This document shows positions 42,743-50,279 of a stretch of 64,000 nt of DNA, one piece after another. The notes under the pieces were generated by a model that made no database searches, was not told the DNA's origin, and worked only from the letters and a program-made list of their open reading frames with translations. The position numbers and the translations under genes are program-made. Position 1 is the first letter of the stretch; every line of letters starts with the position of its first letter. Source of the DNA: JANJUO01 sp942492935 (GTDB lineage: Bacteria; Bacteroidota; Ignavibacteria; Kapaibacteriales; UBA2268); NCBI GenBank assembly GCA_942492935.1, contig OW818654.1, positions 1,922,001 through 1,986,000 of the forward strand, given 5' to 3'.

Positions 42743-43038
42743 TACAATTGATTAATTTAACCAAACAGGAATTAATGGAACCGATTGACAATTTGTCTAA
42801 CCAAGTTCGTGAATTGAAAGATTTAGTTAATTCATTGCTAACGGCTCCAAAAGCTGAAGTTCAAGCTAAGAATAGTGATTATAACGGTTTTGTAAGTCGC
42901 CAAGAGGTTATGGAGGAGTTGAGACTGTCTCCAAGTGGGATTTATCAAGTTACCCAAAAGCACGGTATAGTTGGCAAACGAATCGGAAAGAAGATTTATT
43001 ACAAGCGTTCTGATATTGATAAATTGTTTGAGAATTAG
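42739..43038 (+). CDS. Helix-turn-helix (excisionase/MerR-like) protein
   Basis: A 99-residue protein with an N-terminal coiled coil (PIDNLSNQVRELKDLVNSLL) and a C-terminal winged HTH: FVSRQEVMEELRLSPSGIYQ, KRIGKKIYYKRSDIDKLFE. The domain is the helix_turn_helix_17 type that Bacteroidetes elements carry near integrase and primase genes. It starts with ATGA overlap to the RHH gene; the primase-like gene begins five bases after its stop. Confidence 0.85.
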   Translation: MIQLINLTKQELMEPIDNLSNQVRELKDLVNSLLTAPKAEVQAKNSDYNGFVSRQEVMEELRLSPSGIYQVTQKHGIVGKRIGKKIYYKRSDIDKLFEN

Positions 43039-43042
43039 AAAA

Positions 43043-44188
43043 ATGAATAGCTTTGAAATTTTCTACGAACTTAATTCATATCATGTATTTCAAGATGAAA
43101 TATTAGCAACTGGTATGTTTAATATTTATCGTGAGGATAGTAAAAGAGTTTATTTTACACGAAACGGAAAAAAGAACGGTACATCTGCTGTATTAAGTAA
43201 AGATTCAAAATTGCTTCATCTTTATTCTGATGCAACAAATTGTAATGCAGTAGATTATAATCTTTACAAATTTGTAAGGGAATTTAGATTTGGAAATGAT
43301 AAGGATTTAGCAAATAAATTTGTATATGATTTCGCAAAAAATTCAGGATTGTCTTATGATAAAAAACCAATTACAAATAATATTCAAAAACCAAAACCTT
43401 TAAAATTGGATATTGATAAGAAACTAATAAACAAAGATGTATTTAATGAAGAGGATTGTTTTAATTATTGGTTTAACAAATTTCATGATGTTAATTCAGC
43501 CAAAAAATATGTTGAAATTCAAAAGCAAAGTAATCCTAAAGTATTTACTTCAAAAGAACGGATTTTCAGAATTGGAATAAACAAAGATATTTTCAATAAA
43601 AATTTAAATGCAAAATTTAAAAAATATGGATATATAAAAGACGGTAAATTTGAAGAAAGTCATTCGGTTGCAACCAATAATTTTTCTAATTGTGAACTGA
43701 CTTTAAACCAAATTTTTAATTATATTGGTGCAGGTAATAGTTTTATACCTTGTGTACTGAAAAATGGCTCTGGAGAGCATTTTAAGACCATTAATGAAAA
43801 TTGGAACGGCTCTGAATTGATTGCATTGGATTTTGATAATTCTAAATTAGTAAATGGTGAAAAGATAAAAGATGTTGATAATTATTTATCAATTGAAAAA
43901 GTTCTTGAAAATCCTATTGTGATTAAAACTGGTTTATTCCTATACACTACACCTAATTTTTCAGCGGACTGGGAACGTTTCAGGATTGTATTTGATTTAG
44001 GACGTTTTATTAACGATAAAGATACTTACAAAGCAATTCAGGAAATATACTTCAAGCATTTTCCAAATCAATATGACACGAAAGCAACGGCTTTTAAAAC
44101 ATTTTTTTATGGAAATACAGAAGCAACAATTTACAATTTATTTACTGGTGAAATTTTGAATTACAAAAATGGGAAGTTGCAAAATTGA
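43043..44188 (+). CDS. Primase-like protein (BT4734/VirE-type)
   Basis: About 381 residues from the preferred ATG, five bases after the HTH gene; a longer frame overlaps that gene and is unlikely. The C-terminal half has the archaeo-eukaryotic-primase pattern: LIALDFDNSK with two acidic residues, then SADWERFRIVFDLGRF and TKATAFKTFFYGNT. The N-terminal half may be a zinc-less CHC2-like region. Such proteins prime replication of integrative elements. It overlaps the RepA-like gene by four bases (TTGA). Confidence 0.7.
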   Translation: MNSFEIFYELNSYHVFQDEILATGMFNIYREDSKRVYFTRNGKKNGTSAVLSKDSKLLHLYSDATNCNAVDYNLYKFVREFRFGNDKDLANKFVYDFAKNSGLSYDKKPITNNIQKPKPLKLDIDKKLINKDVFNEEDCFNYWFNKFHDVNSAKKYVEIQKQSNPKVFTSKERIFRIGINKDIFNKNLNAKFKKYGYIKDGKFEESHSVATNNFSNCELTLNQIFNYIGAGNSFIPCVLKNGSGEHFKTINENWNGSELIALDFDNSKLVNGEKIKDVDNYLSIEKVLENPIVIKTGLFLYTTPNFSADWERFRIVFDLGRFINDKDTYKAIQEIYFKHFPNQYDTKATAFKTFFYGNTEATIYNLFTGEILNYKNGKLQN

Positions 44189-45465
44189 AATTTGAAAAAA
44201 CAGGAATTGACGATTTTATTGAAGTTGAAACCAAAATAGAATTTGATGATTATGATGATATGTATTTTGAAACAGATGATGCTGAATTAATTGAATTATT
44301 CAAAACATCACAAAGTATTATTGAATTAGCTACAAAACCAATAAAACCTGTTCCTGTATTATTACACATCAACAACTATCCAATATTATTTGAAAATAGT
44401 ATTTGCTTGATACAAGGATTAAAAAGCACTGGGAAAAGTCGAGTTGTTGAACTCATCCAAACTGCAGTTATTTCAGAAAAAAACAATGGGGATATTCAAA
44501 GAAATGAATCTTATGAATATCAATTAATTCATCTTGACACTGAACGTTCTAAGAAAAACGACTTTCCTCGTTCCACTCAAATAGTTAAAAAACGTGCTGG
44601 GTATGAAATGGCAGTCATACCTAAAAATTATGTTCCTTTTTCATTGATTTCTGTTGAAAGGTCTAAAAGGAAAGATTTTTTGAAAAAGTTAATTGAGGGT
44701 TATATTAAAAAAAATCCTGATAAACAAACTGTTGTTATTTTAGATGTAAGTCAAGATTTCGCTTCAGATTTGTTAGATATTAAAGAGTCAAGTGAAATTG
44801 CAGACTACTTTAATAAATTAGTGAACGAATTTAATGTCAGCCTTGTTTGCGTTATTCACGAAAATTTAAGTCAAATAGGACAGAAAAGCAAAGATAGAAA
44901 AGCAACAGGGCATTTAGGTAGTAAATTAACTGAAAAAGCATCTACTGTGTGGCAAATTTATAGAGATGGTGATATGTTTGGCACACACGATTTTTATGGG
45001 GATTATTGCTTAAATTTGAAATTTAAAAAGAAACAAAGAGAGAAAAAAAATCGAAAAGTTAGAAAAAAATCAAAAGGAACATTGATTGATTTAGAAAAAT
45101 TCAAATCAATAGTTCAATATTTTTTGCCTTCATTATTGTTGGAATATTTTGATATAAGTGATGTATCAGAAAAAGAATCTGAAGAAACAAAGATGAAGTA
45201 TCTTCAAATTGATATGGTTGAGAAAAATATAATTCCATCAGGTTATGAAAGTTCAGAATACGAATCAAAAGGCTTTTACAATGTAAAATTAATCCAGGAC
45301 TTTCCAGTTCGTGGTAAAGCTGTGTATTTGGCAATAAAACGCAGACGTTGGCGCCACAAAACAGAACACACAGAGATACATAATGATTATACCTTTATCG
45401 CAGATGGCTCAAAATTTACCAAAGAGTTATCTGATTTTTTAAAATATACAGGTAGAAAGCCGTGA
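44185..45465 (+). CDS. RepA-like AAA ATPase fused to IS orfA (chimera)
   Basis: 426 residues from a TTG start. Residues 1 to about 300 are a RecA/RepA-like helicase: Walker A GLKSTGKSR at about 76-84, Walker B VVILDVSQDF near 190, and a final basic stretch KKKQREKKNRK. From about residue 302 the sequence changes to the ISAon1-type transposase N-terminal region: FKSIVQYFLPSLLLEYFDIS, VKLIQDFPVRGKAVYLAIKR and RRWRHKTEH. The host gene therefore lost its natural 3' end to the insertion sequence and gained the IS reading frame without a stop. Confidence 0.8.
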   Translation: MKFEKTGIDDFIEVETKIEFDDYDDMYFETDDAELIELFKTSQSIIELATKPIKPVPVLLHINNYPILFENSICLIQGLKSTGKSRVVELIQTAVISEKNNGDIQRNESYEYQLIHLDTERSKKNDFPRSTQIVKKRAGYEMAVIPKNYVPFSLISVERSKRKDFLKKLIEGYIKKNPDKQTVVILDVSQDFASDLLDIKESSEIADYFNKLVNEFNVSLVCVIHENLSQIGQKSKDRKATGHLGSKLTEKASTVWQIYRDGDMFGTHDFYGDYCLNLKFKKKQREKKNRKVRKKSKGTLIDLEKFKSIVQYFLPSLLLEYFDISDVSEKESEETKMKYLQIDMVEKNIIPSGYESSEYESKGFYNVKLIQDFPVRGKAVYLAIKRRRWRHKTEHTEIHNDYTFIADGSKFTKELSDFLKYTGRKP

Positions 45466-46458
45466 GGAAACAATAAAAAGCATAGCCGAAAATTACTGCA
45501 TAAATCCTGATACTTTGCGTAGGCATTACAAAACCCGTAGCAGTAATTTCAACGATTGGGAGCAGAAGGAACATGCAGAAAACTATATGTTATTCCCAGG
45601 AAACATCGGAGAATATTTGAGTATAGATGAATTATCTCTTTCACGTGGCGAGCTTTACACATTCATAACAAATAAAAACGGAAAAGGCAAGAAAGGTACT
45701 TTGGTAGCATCAATTAAAGGCACATTGGTAAAAGATATTGAAGCTGTGTTAACAAAAATTCCATTAGAAATTAGGGAGAAAGTCAAAGAAGTAACCTTGG
45801 ATATGGCAAGCAATATGGAATCAGCCACAAGTAAGTCCTTTCCTAAAGCACGTTTAGTAACAGACCGATTTCATGTTGTCAGATTAGCAACTGATGCATT
45901 ACAACACATAAGAATTGGCTTACGATGGAAAGAACTAAAGAAAGAAAATAGAGCAATTGCCAGAGCAAAGAAAAAAGGGATTAAATACAAATCCAAAGTT
46001 CTTGAAAATGGAGACACTCCCAAACAACTTTTAGCTCGTTGCAGATATATTATCTCTAAAAAGCCATCTGAATGGATAGAAAGTCAACAAATTAGAGCAA
46101 AATTGCTGTTTAAAAAATACCCAAAATTAGAAAAAGCATATTATCATGTAATGGAATTTAGAAATATTTATGAACTTAAAAATCAATATACAGCAAAAAT
46201 TGCCTTCCAGGAATGGATTGATAAAACTAATGAATTAAAGATTGAAGAATTTAATACTGTTGCTAATACTGTAAGTAGCAATATGAAAAACATTCTTGGA
46301 TTCTTTGTAAATCGAAACACAAATGCTAATGCTGAATCTTTTAATTCAAAAATTAAACTCTTTCGTGCAAATTTAAGAGGGGTTACAGATAACACATTTT
46401 TCCTCTTTAGAATCAGTAAACTTTTTGCATAATCCCCATTTAATTGAGGTGTCCCTTT
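45073..46458 (+). mobile_element. ISAon1/ISL3-type insertion sequence
   Basis: About 1.39 kb holding an orfA (now fused to the upstream ATPase) and a DDE transposase. The proposed ends share AAAGGAACA (left) and TGTCCCTTT (right), an inverted match at eight of nine bases. Both flanking genes are cut at these ends: the RepA-like ATPase on the left and a membrane-protein gene on the right, whose last codons lie in the IS tip. No target duplication was found, so a deletion may have followed insertion. Ends are approximate. Confidence 0.65.
45443..46432 (+). CDS. ISL3/ISAon1-type DDE transposase
   Basis: A DDE_Tnp_ISL3 protein: YLSIDELSLSRGELYTF (first Asp), VTLDMASNMES (second Asp), LVTDRFHVVRLATDAL, and NANAESFNSKIKLFRANLRG with the final Glu. 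The catalytic core is intact to the stop. Protein-like sequence extends upstream of the first possible start, a TTG at 45515, through an HTH-like ETIKSIAENYCINPDTL, and the frame is open from 45443 in the +1 frame relative to orfA. Translation may need reinitiation at TTG or a frameshift. Confidence 0.82.
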   Translation, partial: NIQVESREETIKSIAENYCINPDTLRRHYKTRSSNFNDWEQKEHAENYMLFPGNIGEYLSIDELSLSRGELYTFITNKNGKGKKGTLVASIKGTLVKDIEAVLTKIPLEIREKVKEVTLDMASNMESATSKSFPKARLVTDRFHVVRLATDALQHIRIGLRWKELKKENRAIARAKKKGIKYKSKVLENGDTPKQLLARCRYIISKKPSEWIESQQIRAKLLFKKYPKLEKAYYHVMEFRNIYELKNQYTAKIAFQEWIDKTNELKIEEFNTVANTVSSNMKNILGFFVNRNTNANAESFNSKIKLFRANLRGVTDNTFFLFRISKLFA

Positions 46459-46637
46459 ATTTGATAGCTTAAACTTACAAATAGAAAAATAATTCCAGTA
46501 AAAAAGAGCAATAAACCTAATAACAAACAAATCGTGCTGGTAGGATGACCTAATGTTGTTGTCCAAGCATAAGCGTTTAATAGCCAACCTGAAACGATAA
46601 ACATTACTGAAGTTAATATTTTGGTTCTTTTTGTCAA
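46440..46637 (-). CDS. Small membrane protein, 3' end replaced by IS tip
   Basis: A 65-residue protein with two membrane segments (about 8-27 and 34-56). Its last residues, KGHLN, are encoded by the right end of the insertion sequence, so the natural C-terminus is missing. It starts inside the stop of the next upstream gene (ATGA overlap). Family unknown. It is the last gene of a three-gene minus-strand operon. Confidence 0.6.
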   Translation of the reverse strand: MTKRTKILTSVMFIVSGWLLNAYAWTTTLGHPTSTICLLLGLLLFFTGIIFLFVSLSYQIKGHLN

Positions 46638-47116
46638 TTTGCAATAGTATTAAGTTTATGTTTAATCAAATAAGTTCTCAGGAATTTAAAAACCTTGTCA
46701 TTATCCACAAAATCAGATAATGGTTTGTTTTCAAGCCGTTGATATATTATTCTACTCAAAAAAAACCACAAATACAATGAATTCGTAACAACAGTAATTA
46801 CAAAAGTTAAAACTCCGATAACACTTAAAATAATTTCAATTGTCTGTGGAATATAATTACTATTTTTTAACAAAATGAATACAATTGCTGGAATTATGAA
46901 AACGATTCCACAAGAAAATATCATTAAAATTAAACAAGGAAAAGAAATTAAAACTGTAGCAATAACCTTTTTTGCAAATAACTTTTTACTTTTTATGAAT
47001 AACATTGGTGTAAACACAATAAGTGTTACAATTATTAAGCCGATATATACGATTAGTCCAAGAAATATGAGAAATGTGGGTGGCATTTGTCTATAAATCC
47101 TTATTTTAATTATCAA
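46634..47116 (-). CDS. Four-helix membrane protein of unknown family
   Basis: A 160-residue protein with predicted helices at about 13-38, 50-85 (two) and 95-118, and a soluble C-terminal tail (YQRLENKPLSDFVDNDKVFK). It overlaps both neighbours by four bases, so the three genes are translated together. No known motif. Base composition is somewhat less AT-rich than in surrounding genes, hinting at separate origin. Confidence 0.6.
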   Translation of the reverse strand: MIIKIRIYRQMPPTFLIFLGLIVYIGLIIVTLIVFTPMLFIKSKKLFAKKVIATVLISFPCLILMIFSCGIVFIIPAIVFILLKNSNYIPQTIEIILSVIGVLTFVITVVTNSLYLWFFLSRIIYQRLENKPLSDFVDNDKVFKFLRTYLIKHKLNTIAN

Positions 47117-47877
47117 TTATCTGGGATGACTTTATTTCTCTCATTGTCAAGTCGTGCTTTCAATTTATTAAATTCTTTGTTGTCCGATTTTCCATTTTCT
47201 TCAACGTCAAAATAGTTAAGAAGACCCCATTCAATATGGTCAAAGATAAGTGTTTTCTGCTCTACGATTTTAATTTTGGTCAGTTGTTCTATAACTAAGT
47301 CGGGATTGCAAACAAAACATTTACCGATAGCAAAAGAGGGCATCTCGTTAGCAGAACCTTTGTCTGCCCACATTGTTGCAAAAAAAAGTTGAAGAACCTC
47401 AACGTCTTTTGTCAAGCAGAAGTATTTTGGTAATATGGAAAGTATCGGGTCGTATTTGGTATCGTTGTGAAATTCAAGTTCATTAACAGCATTTCTTGTT
47501 ACAATGTCATTATATTTTAAAACGCTTTGGAAATTGAAAGCAAAAATTATATGTTTTTCAAAGGTTTTTTCAATAAGCTCTTTTTGTTTTTTAATGTTGA
47601 GCTTTTCTATTTCCTGAATTCTACTTCTACAAATAAATCCTTCTATTTGTCTGCCTTTCCAAGTAGATACTTTAGCCCAATCTGAATTGTCAATAAATTG
47701 AAAATTGAAAAAATCATCACTGAAAAGAGTGTCAACTACTTTAAATTCTTTTCCTTGACCACTACGAACAAATGTAAAACCGTCTGGGTCGTTGATAATT
47801 GCAAGTTTGTTCTCTGCAAAAAGTGTCAGTGAACAGATAAAAACTAAAATTGTCAATATGTAGTTTCTCATTGTCAT
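47113..47877 (-). CDS. Secreted SH3-like domain protein
   Basis: A 254-residue protein with signal peptide (MTMRNYILTILVFICSLTLF-AE). The N-terminal part NDPDGFTFVRSGQGKEFKVV ... WAKVSTWKGRQIEGFICRSRI is a bacterial SH3-like domain. The rest is helical and unrecognised, with a Cys-containing FAIGKCFVCNPDLV. It is the first gene of the cassette with two membrane proteins, suggesting an envelope function. Such SH3 proteins with unknown tails are scattered in Bacteroidetes genomic islands. Confidence 0.65.
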   Translation of the reverse strand: MTMRNYILTILVFICSLTLFAENKLAIINDPDGFTFVRSGQGKEFKVVDTLFSDDFFNFQFIDNSDWAKVSTWKGRQIEGFICRSRIQEIEKLNIKKQKELIEKTFEKHIIFAFNFQSVLKYNDIVTRNAVNELEFHNDTKYDPILSILPKYFCLTKDVEVLQLFFATMWADKGSANEMPSFAIGKCFVCNPDLVIEQLTKIKIVEQKTLIFDHIEWGLLNYFDVEENGKSDNKEFNKLKARLDNERNKVIPDN

Positions 47878-48010
47878 TATTTTAAACTTACCACTAATTC
47901 GTTTACCTACAGCCCCTCAATAAATGAATTACAAAATTAACACATTATTCCATAAAATCAATAAATGCTCTTCAATAATTTCCACTTATTATTGCCGTGA
48001 AAATGAGTGT

Positions 48011-48472
48011 TTAATCAATAACCTCACATTCAACTTCAGTAACTCCAAGATTTATCATTTTAATAGCCTCAGCTGCCTCTCGTGATAAATCAATTATTCT
48101 ATCACCTACAAAAGGACCTCTGTCGTTAATTTGAACAACAACAGAAAGCCCATTTGAGATATTAGTTACTTTTAGAATCGTACCAAATTTCAGCGTTCTA
48201 TGAGCAGCTGTTTTTTTATTTTGTGAAAAAATTTCTCCATTTGCAGTAGTTCTTCCATCAAATTTATCTGCATAGAATGATGCTTTGCCATAAAACTTAG
48301 TTCCGATTGGTAACTCTTCTCCTGATTTATTAGTAGTGGAGCTTGGTGTATTATTTGAAGAATTTGAAGAAAATCTAATGCTATTTGAACAAGAAGTTAT
48401 GGAAATTATTCCAATAAATATTATTAATATTCTAAAATTAATAAATTTTTGAATAAAAAACTCCGACCTCAT
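48011..48472 (-). CDS. rlpA: RlpA-like septal lipoprotein
   Basis: A 153-residue lipoprotein (lipobox SITSC at about 24-28) with a double-psi beta-barrel: GKASFYADKFDGRTTANGEI, TAAHRTLKFGTILKVTN and VQINDRGPFVGDRIIDLS, including the conserved Asp of lytic transglycosylases. The SPOR domain of E. coli RlpA is absent. It may trim peptidoglycan in the periplasm. It starts inside the dapF stop (ATGA). Confidence 0.9.
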   Translation of the reverse strand: MRSEFFIQKFINFRILIIFIGIISITSCSNSIRFSSNSSNNTPSSTTNKSGEELPIGTKFYGKASFYADKFDGRTTANGEIFSQNKKTAAHRTLKFGTILKVTNISNGLSVVVQINDRGPFVGDRIIDLSREAAEAIKMINLGVTEVECEVID

Positions 48473-49344
48473 AGCAAATTTTCCGGAAATTCAACATCAA
48501 CTTCATTCAATACTTCAGCATTTCCTTCAAGTGTAATACTATCAATTTTATCAGGTAATTTTCCAACAATATCAACAATTAAAGCCAAACCACTTGTCGG
48601 AACAATTTTAACAGGAAATGTAACTTGATTTTTCATAACTGCAATGATTGCTGTAGAAATTGCTCCAGTACCACAAGCACCTGTTTCAAGTTCAACACCT
48701 CTTTCATAAGTTCTCAAATTTAAAGTATTTTCACCCAAACATTCATAAACATTAACATTAACACCGCGGGGTTTAAAATCATTATGATAGCGAACATCAC
48801 GAGCAAAATTAAACAAATCAAATTCCTTGAATGTGGAATTGAATTTACTACTAATTTGATTAAAATCAATAACTAAATGGTCAGTAGCAATATCAACATA
48901 ATCACAATTCAAGCATAGATCATTTAAATATAGATTAATATTTCTTTTTATACTTTTTGGAGGTTGCAAAAAAAGCACAATAGTTTCTTTTTGTAAAATT
49001 CCTTTGTAAGTTTTGTTTGCCATTGAAAAGAATGTTTCAAAAAACATACTACTATGTGTAATTTTTTTTAAAGAAGCAAATCTAATTGCAACTCTACCAC
49101 CATTTCCACACATCATACCCGATGAGCCATCTGGATTGAAAAACATTACATTAAAGTCAGTATATTCATCTTTTGAATCTTCTACCAAAATTAATCCTTC
49201 AGTTTTAAAATGATTAATTTCATTTATATTACATAATATTGGAGCAATTTTTTCAGCAATTTCTTTTGTAAATTGATAATTATTATTATTAATTACAGTA
49301 AACAAATTACCTGCACCCGACATATAAGTTAATTTTATCTGCAT
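48469..49344 (-). CDS. dapF: Diaminopimelate epimerase
   Basis: A 291-residue DapF. The catalytic cysteines are in MMCGNGGRVAIRFA and ELETGACGTGAISTAI. The N-terminus has GAGNLFTVINNNNYQF in place of the usual GNDF-type motif, a moderate divergence. It makes meso-diaminopimelate for peptidoglycan and lysine. It is flanked in one operon by an inositol-monophosphatase family gene (10-base overlap) and rlpA. Confidence 0.92.
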   Translation of the reverse strand: MQIKLTYMSGAGNLFTVINNNNYQFTKEIAEKIAPILCNINEINHFKTEGLILVEDSKDEYTDFNVMFFNPDGSSGMMCGNGGRVAIRFASLKKITHSSMFFETFFSMANKTYKGILQKETIVLFLQPPKSIKRNINLYLNDLCLNCDYVDIATDHLVIDFNQISSKFNSTFKEFDLFNFARDVRYHNDFKPRGVNVNVYECLGENTLNLRTYERGVELETGACGTGAISTAIIAVMKNQVTFPVKIVPTSGLALIVDIVGKLPDKIDSITLEGNAEVLNEVDVEFPENLL

Positions 49345-50150
49345 AGTCCATTACAATTATTATTACAAGAAACATTCAAAATATCAACAATTTGATTATG
49401 AATTAAACCATTGGTTGCAAGAATACTATTTCCATAAACTGAAAATTGTGTATTACTATAAGTAGATACTTTTCCACCCGCTTCTTCTACTAATAATGCA
49501 CCTGCAGCTATATCCCATGGATTCAATTCAATTTCCCAAAAACCATCAAAAATACCTGCGGCAACATAAGCTAAATCTAATGCTGCTGAGCCAAGCCGTC
49601 TAACTGGTATTCCTTGTTTAATAACATCAACAAAAACTTCTACACAATTACAAGGGTCTTCATTTACGTTATAAGGAAATCCAGTAACCAGAAAGCTGGA
49701 GTCAAAATCTGAAGATTCCGAAACTACAATATTACTTCCATTTCTTTTAGCGCCACTACCTTTGAAAGCAACAAATAATTCATCAAGTACAGGTTGATAA
49801 ATAGTTGAACAAATAATTTCATTATTCAATTCTGCTGCAATGCTAATACAAAAAATTGGTAATGAATGTGCAAAATTTGTTGTCCCATCTAATGGGTCAA
49901 TTATCCACTTAATTTTATTTGCATTTTCTTTGCCTGTATTTCCACTTTCCTCTGCCAAAAAATAGCTATCAGGAAAATGTTTTTTAAGAGTCTCTATAAT
50001 AATTTTTTCAGATAATAAGTCATATTCGGTAACAAAGTTGTTTCGACCTTCTTTGGAAGAAATCTTAAAACTCGTTCTGAATCCTTCATTCAGGATTTTT
50101 CCTGCTTTTGTTGCAGCATCAACTGCGGCATCTAAAATCTTCTTTTCCAT
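49335..50150 (-). CDS. suhB: Inositol monophosphatase family protein
   Basis: About 271 residues from the preferred ATG (MEKKILDAAVDAATKAGKI); a start ten codons upstream is possible but adds a hydrophobic stretch. Metal-binding motifs are EESG, IIDPLDGTTNFAHSLPIFCI and ELNPWDIAAGALLVEEAGG. The enzyme hydrolyses inositol phosphate or related sugars. The C-terminus CNNNCNGLCR is unusually Cys-rich and overlaps the dapF start, so it may be a by-product of the overlap. Confidence 0.9.
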   Translation of the reverse strand: MEKKILDAAVDAATKAGKILNEGFRTSFKISSKEGRNNFVTEYDLLSEKIIIETLKKHFPDSYFLAEESGNTGKENANKIKWIIDPLDGTTNFAHSLPIFCISIAAELNNEIICSTIYQPVLDELFVAFKGSGAKRNGSNIVVSESSDFDSSFLVTGFPYNVNEDPCNCVEVFVDVIKQGIPVRRLGSAALDLAYVAAGIFDGFWEIELNPWDIAAGALLVEEAGGKVSTYSNTQFSVYGNSILATNGLIHNQIVDILNVSCNNNCNGLCR

Positions 50151-50279
50151 AATCATTTTTAAAATGTATAAAAATATCAATTACAAAGTTAATAAACATA
50201 TAGATTGAATGAAAATATTTAGAAAAAATTTATTAATTTTGTATAGTGATTTTATTGCTAATACAAAATTGAGGTTAGT

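Noticed and set aside
42971..43042. 24-residue extension of the primase-like protein
   Set aside because: It overlaps the HTH coding region in another frame; the ATG five bases after the HTH stop is the natural start.
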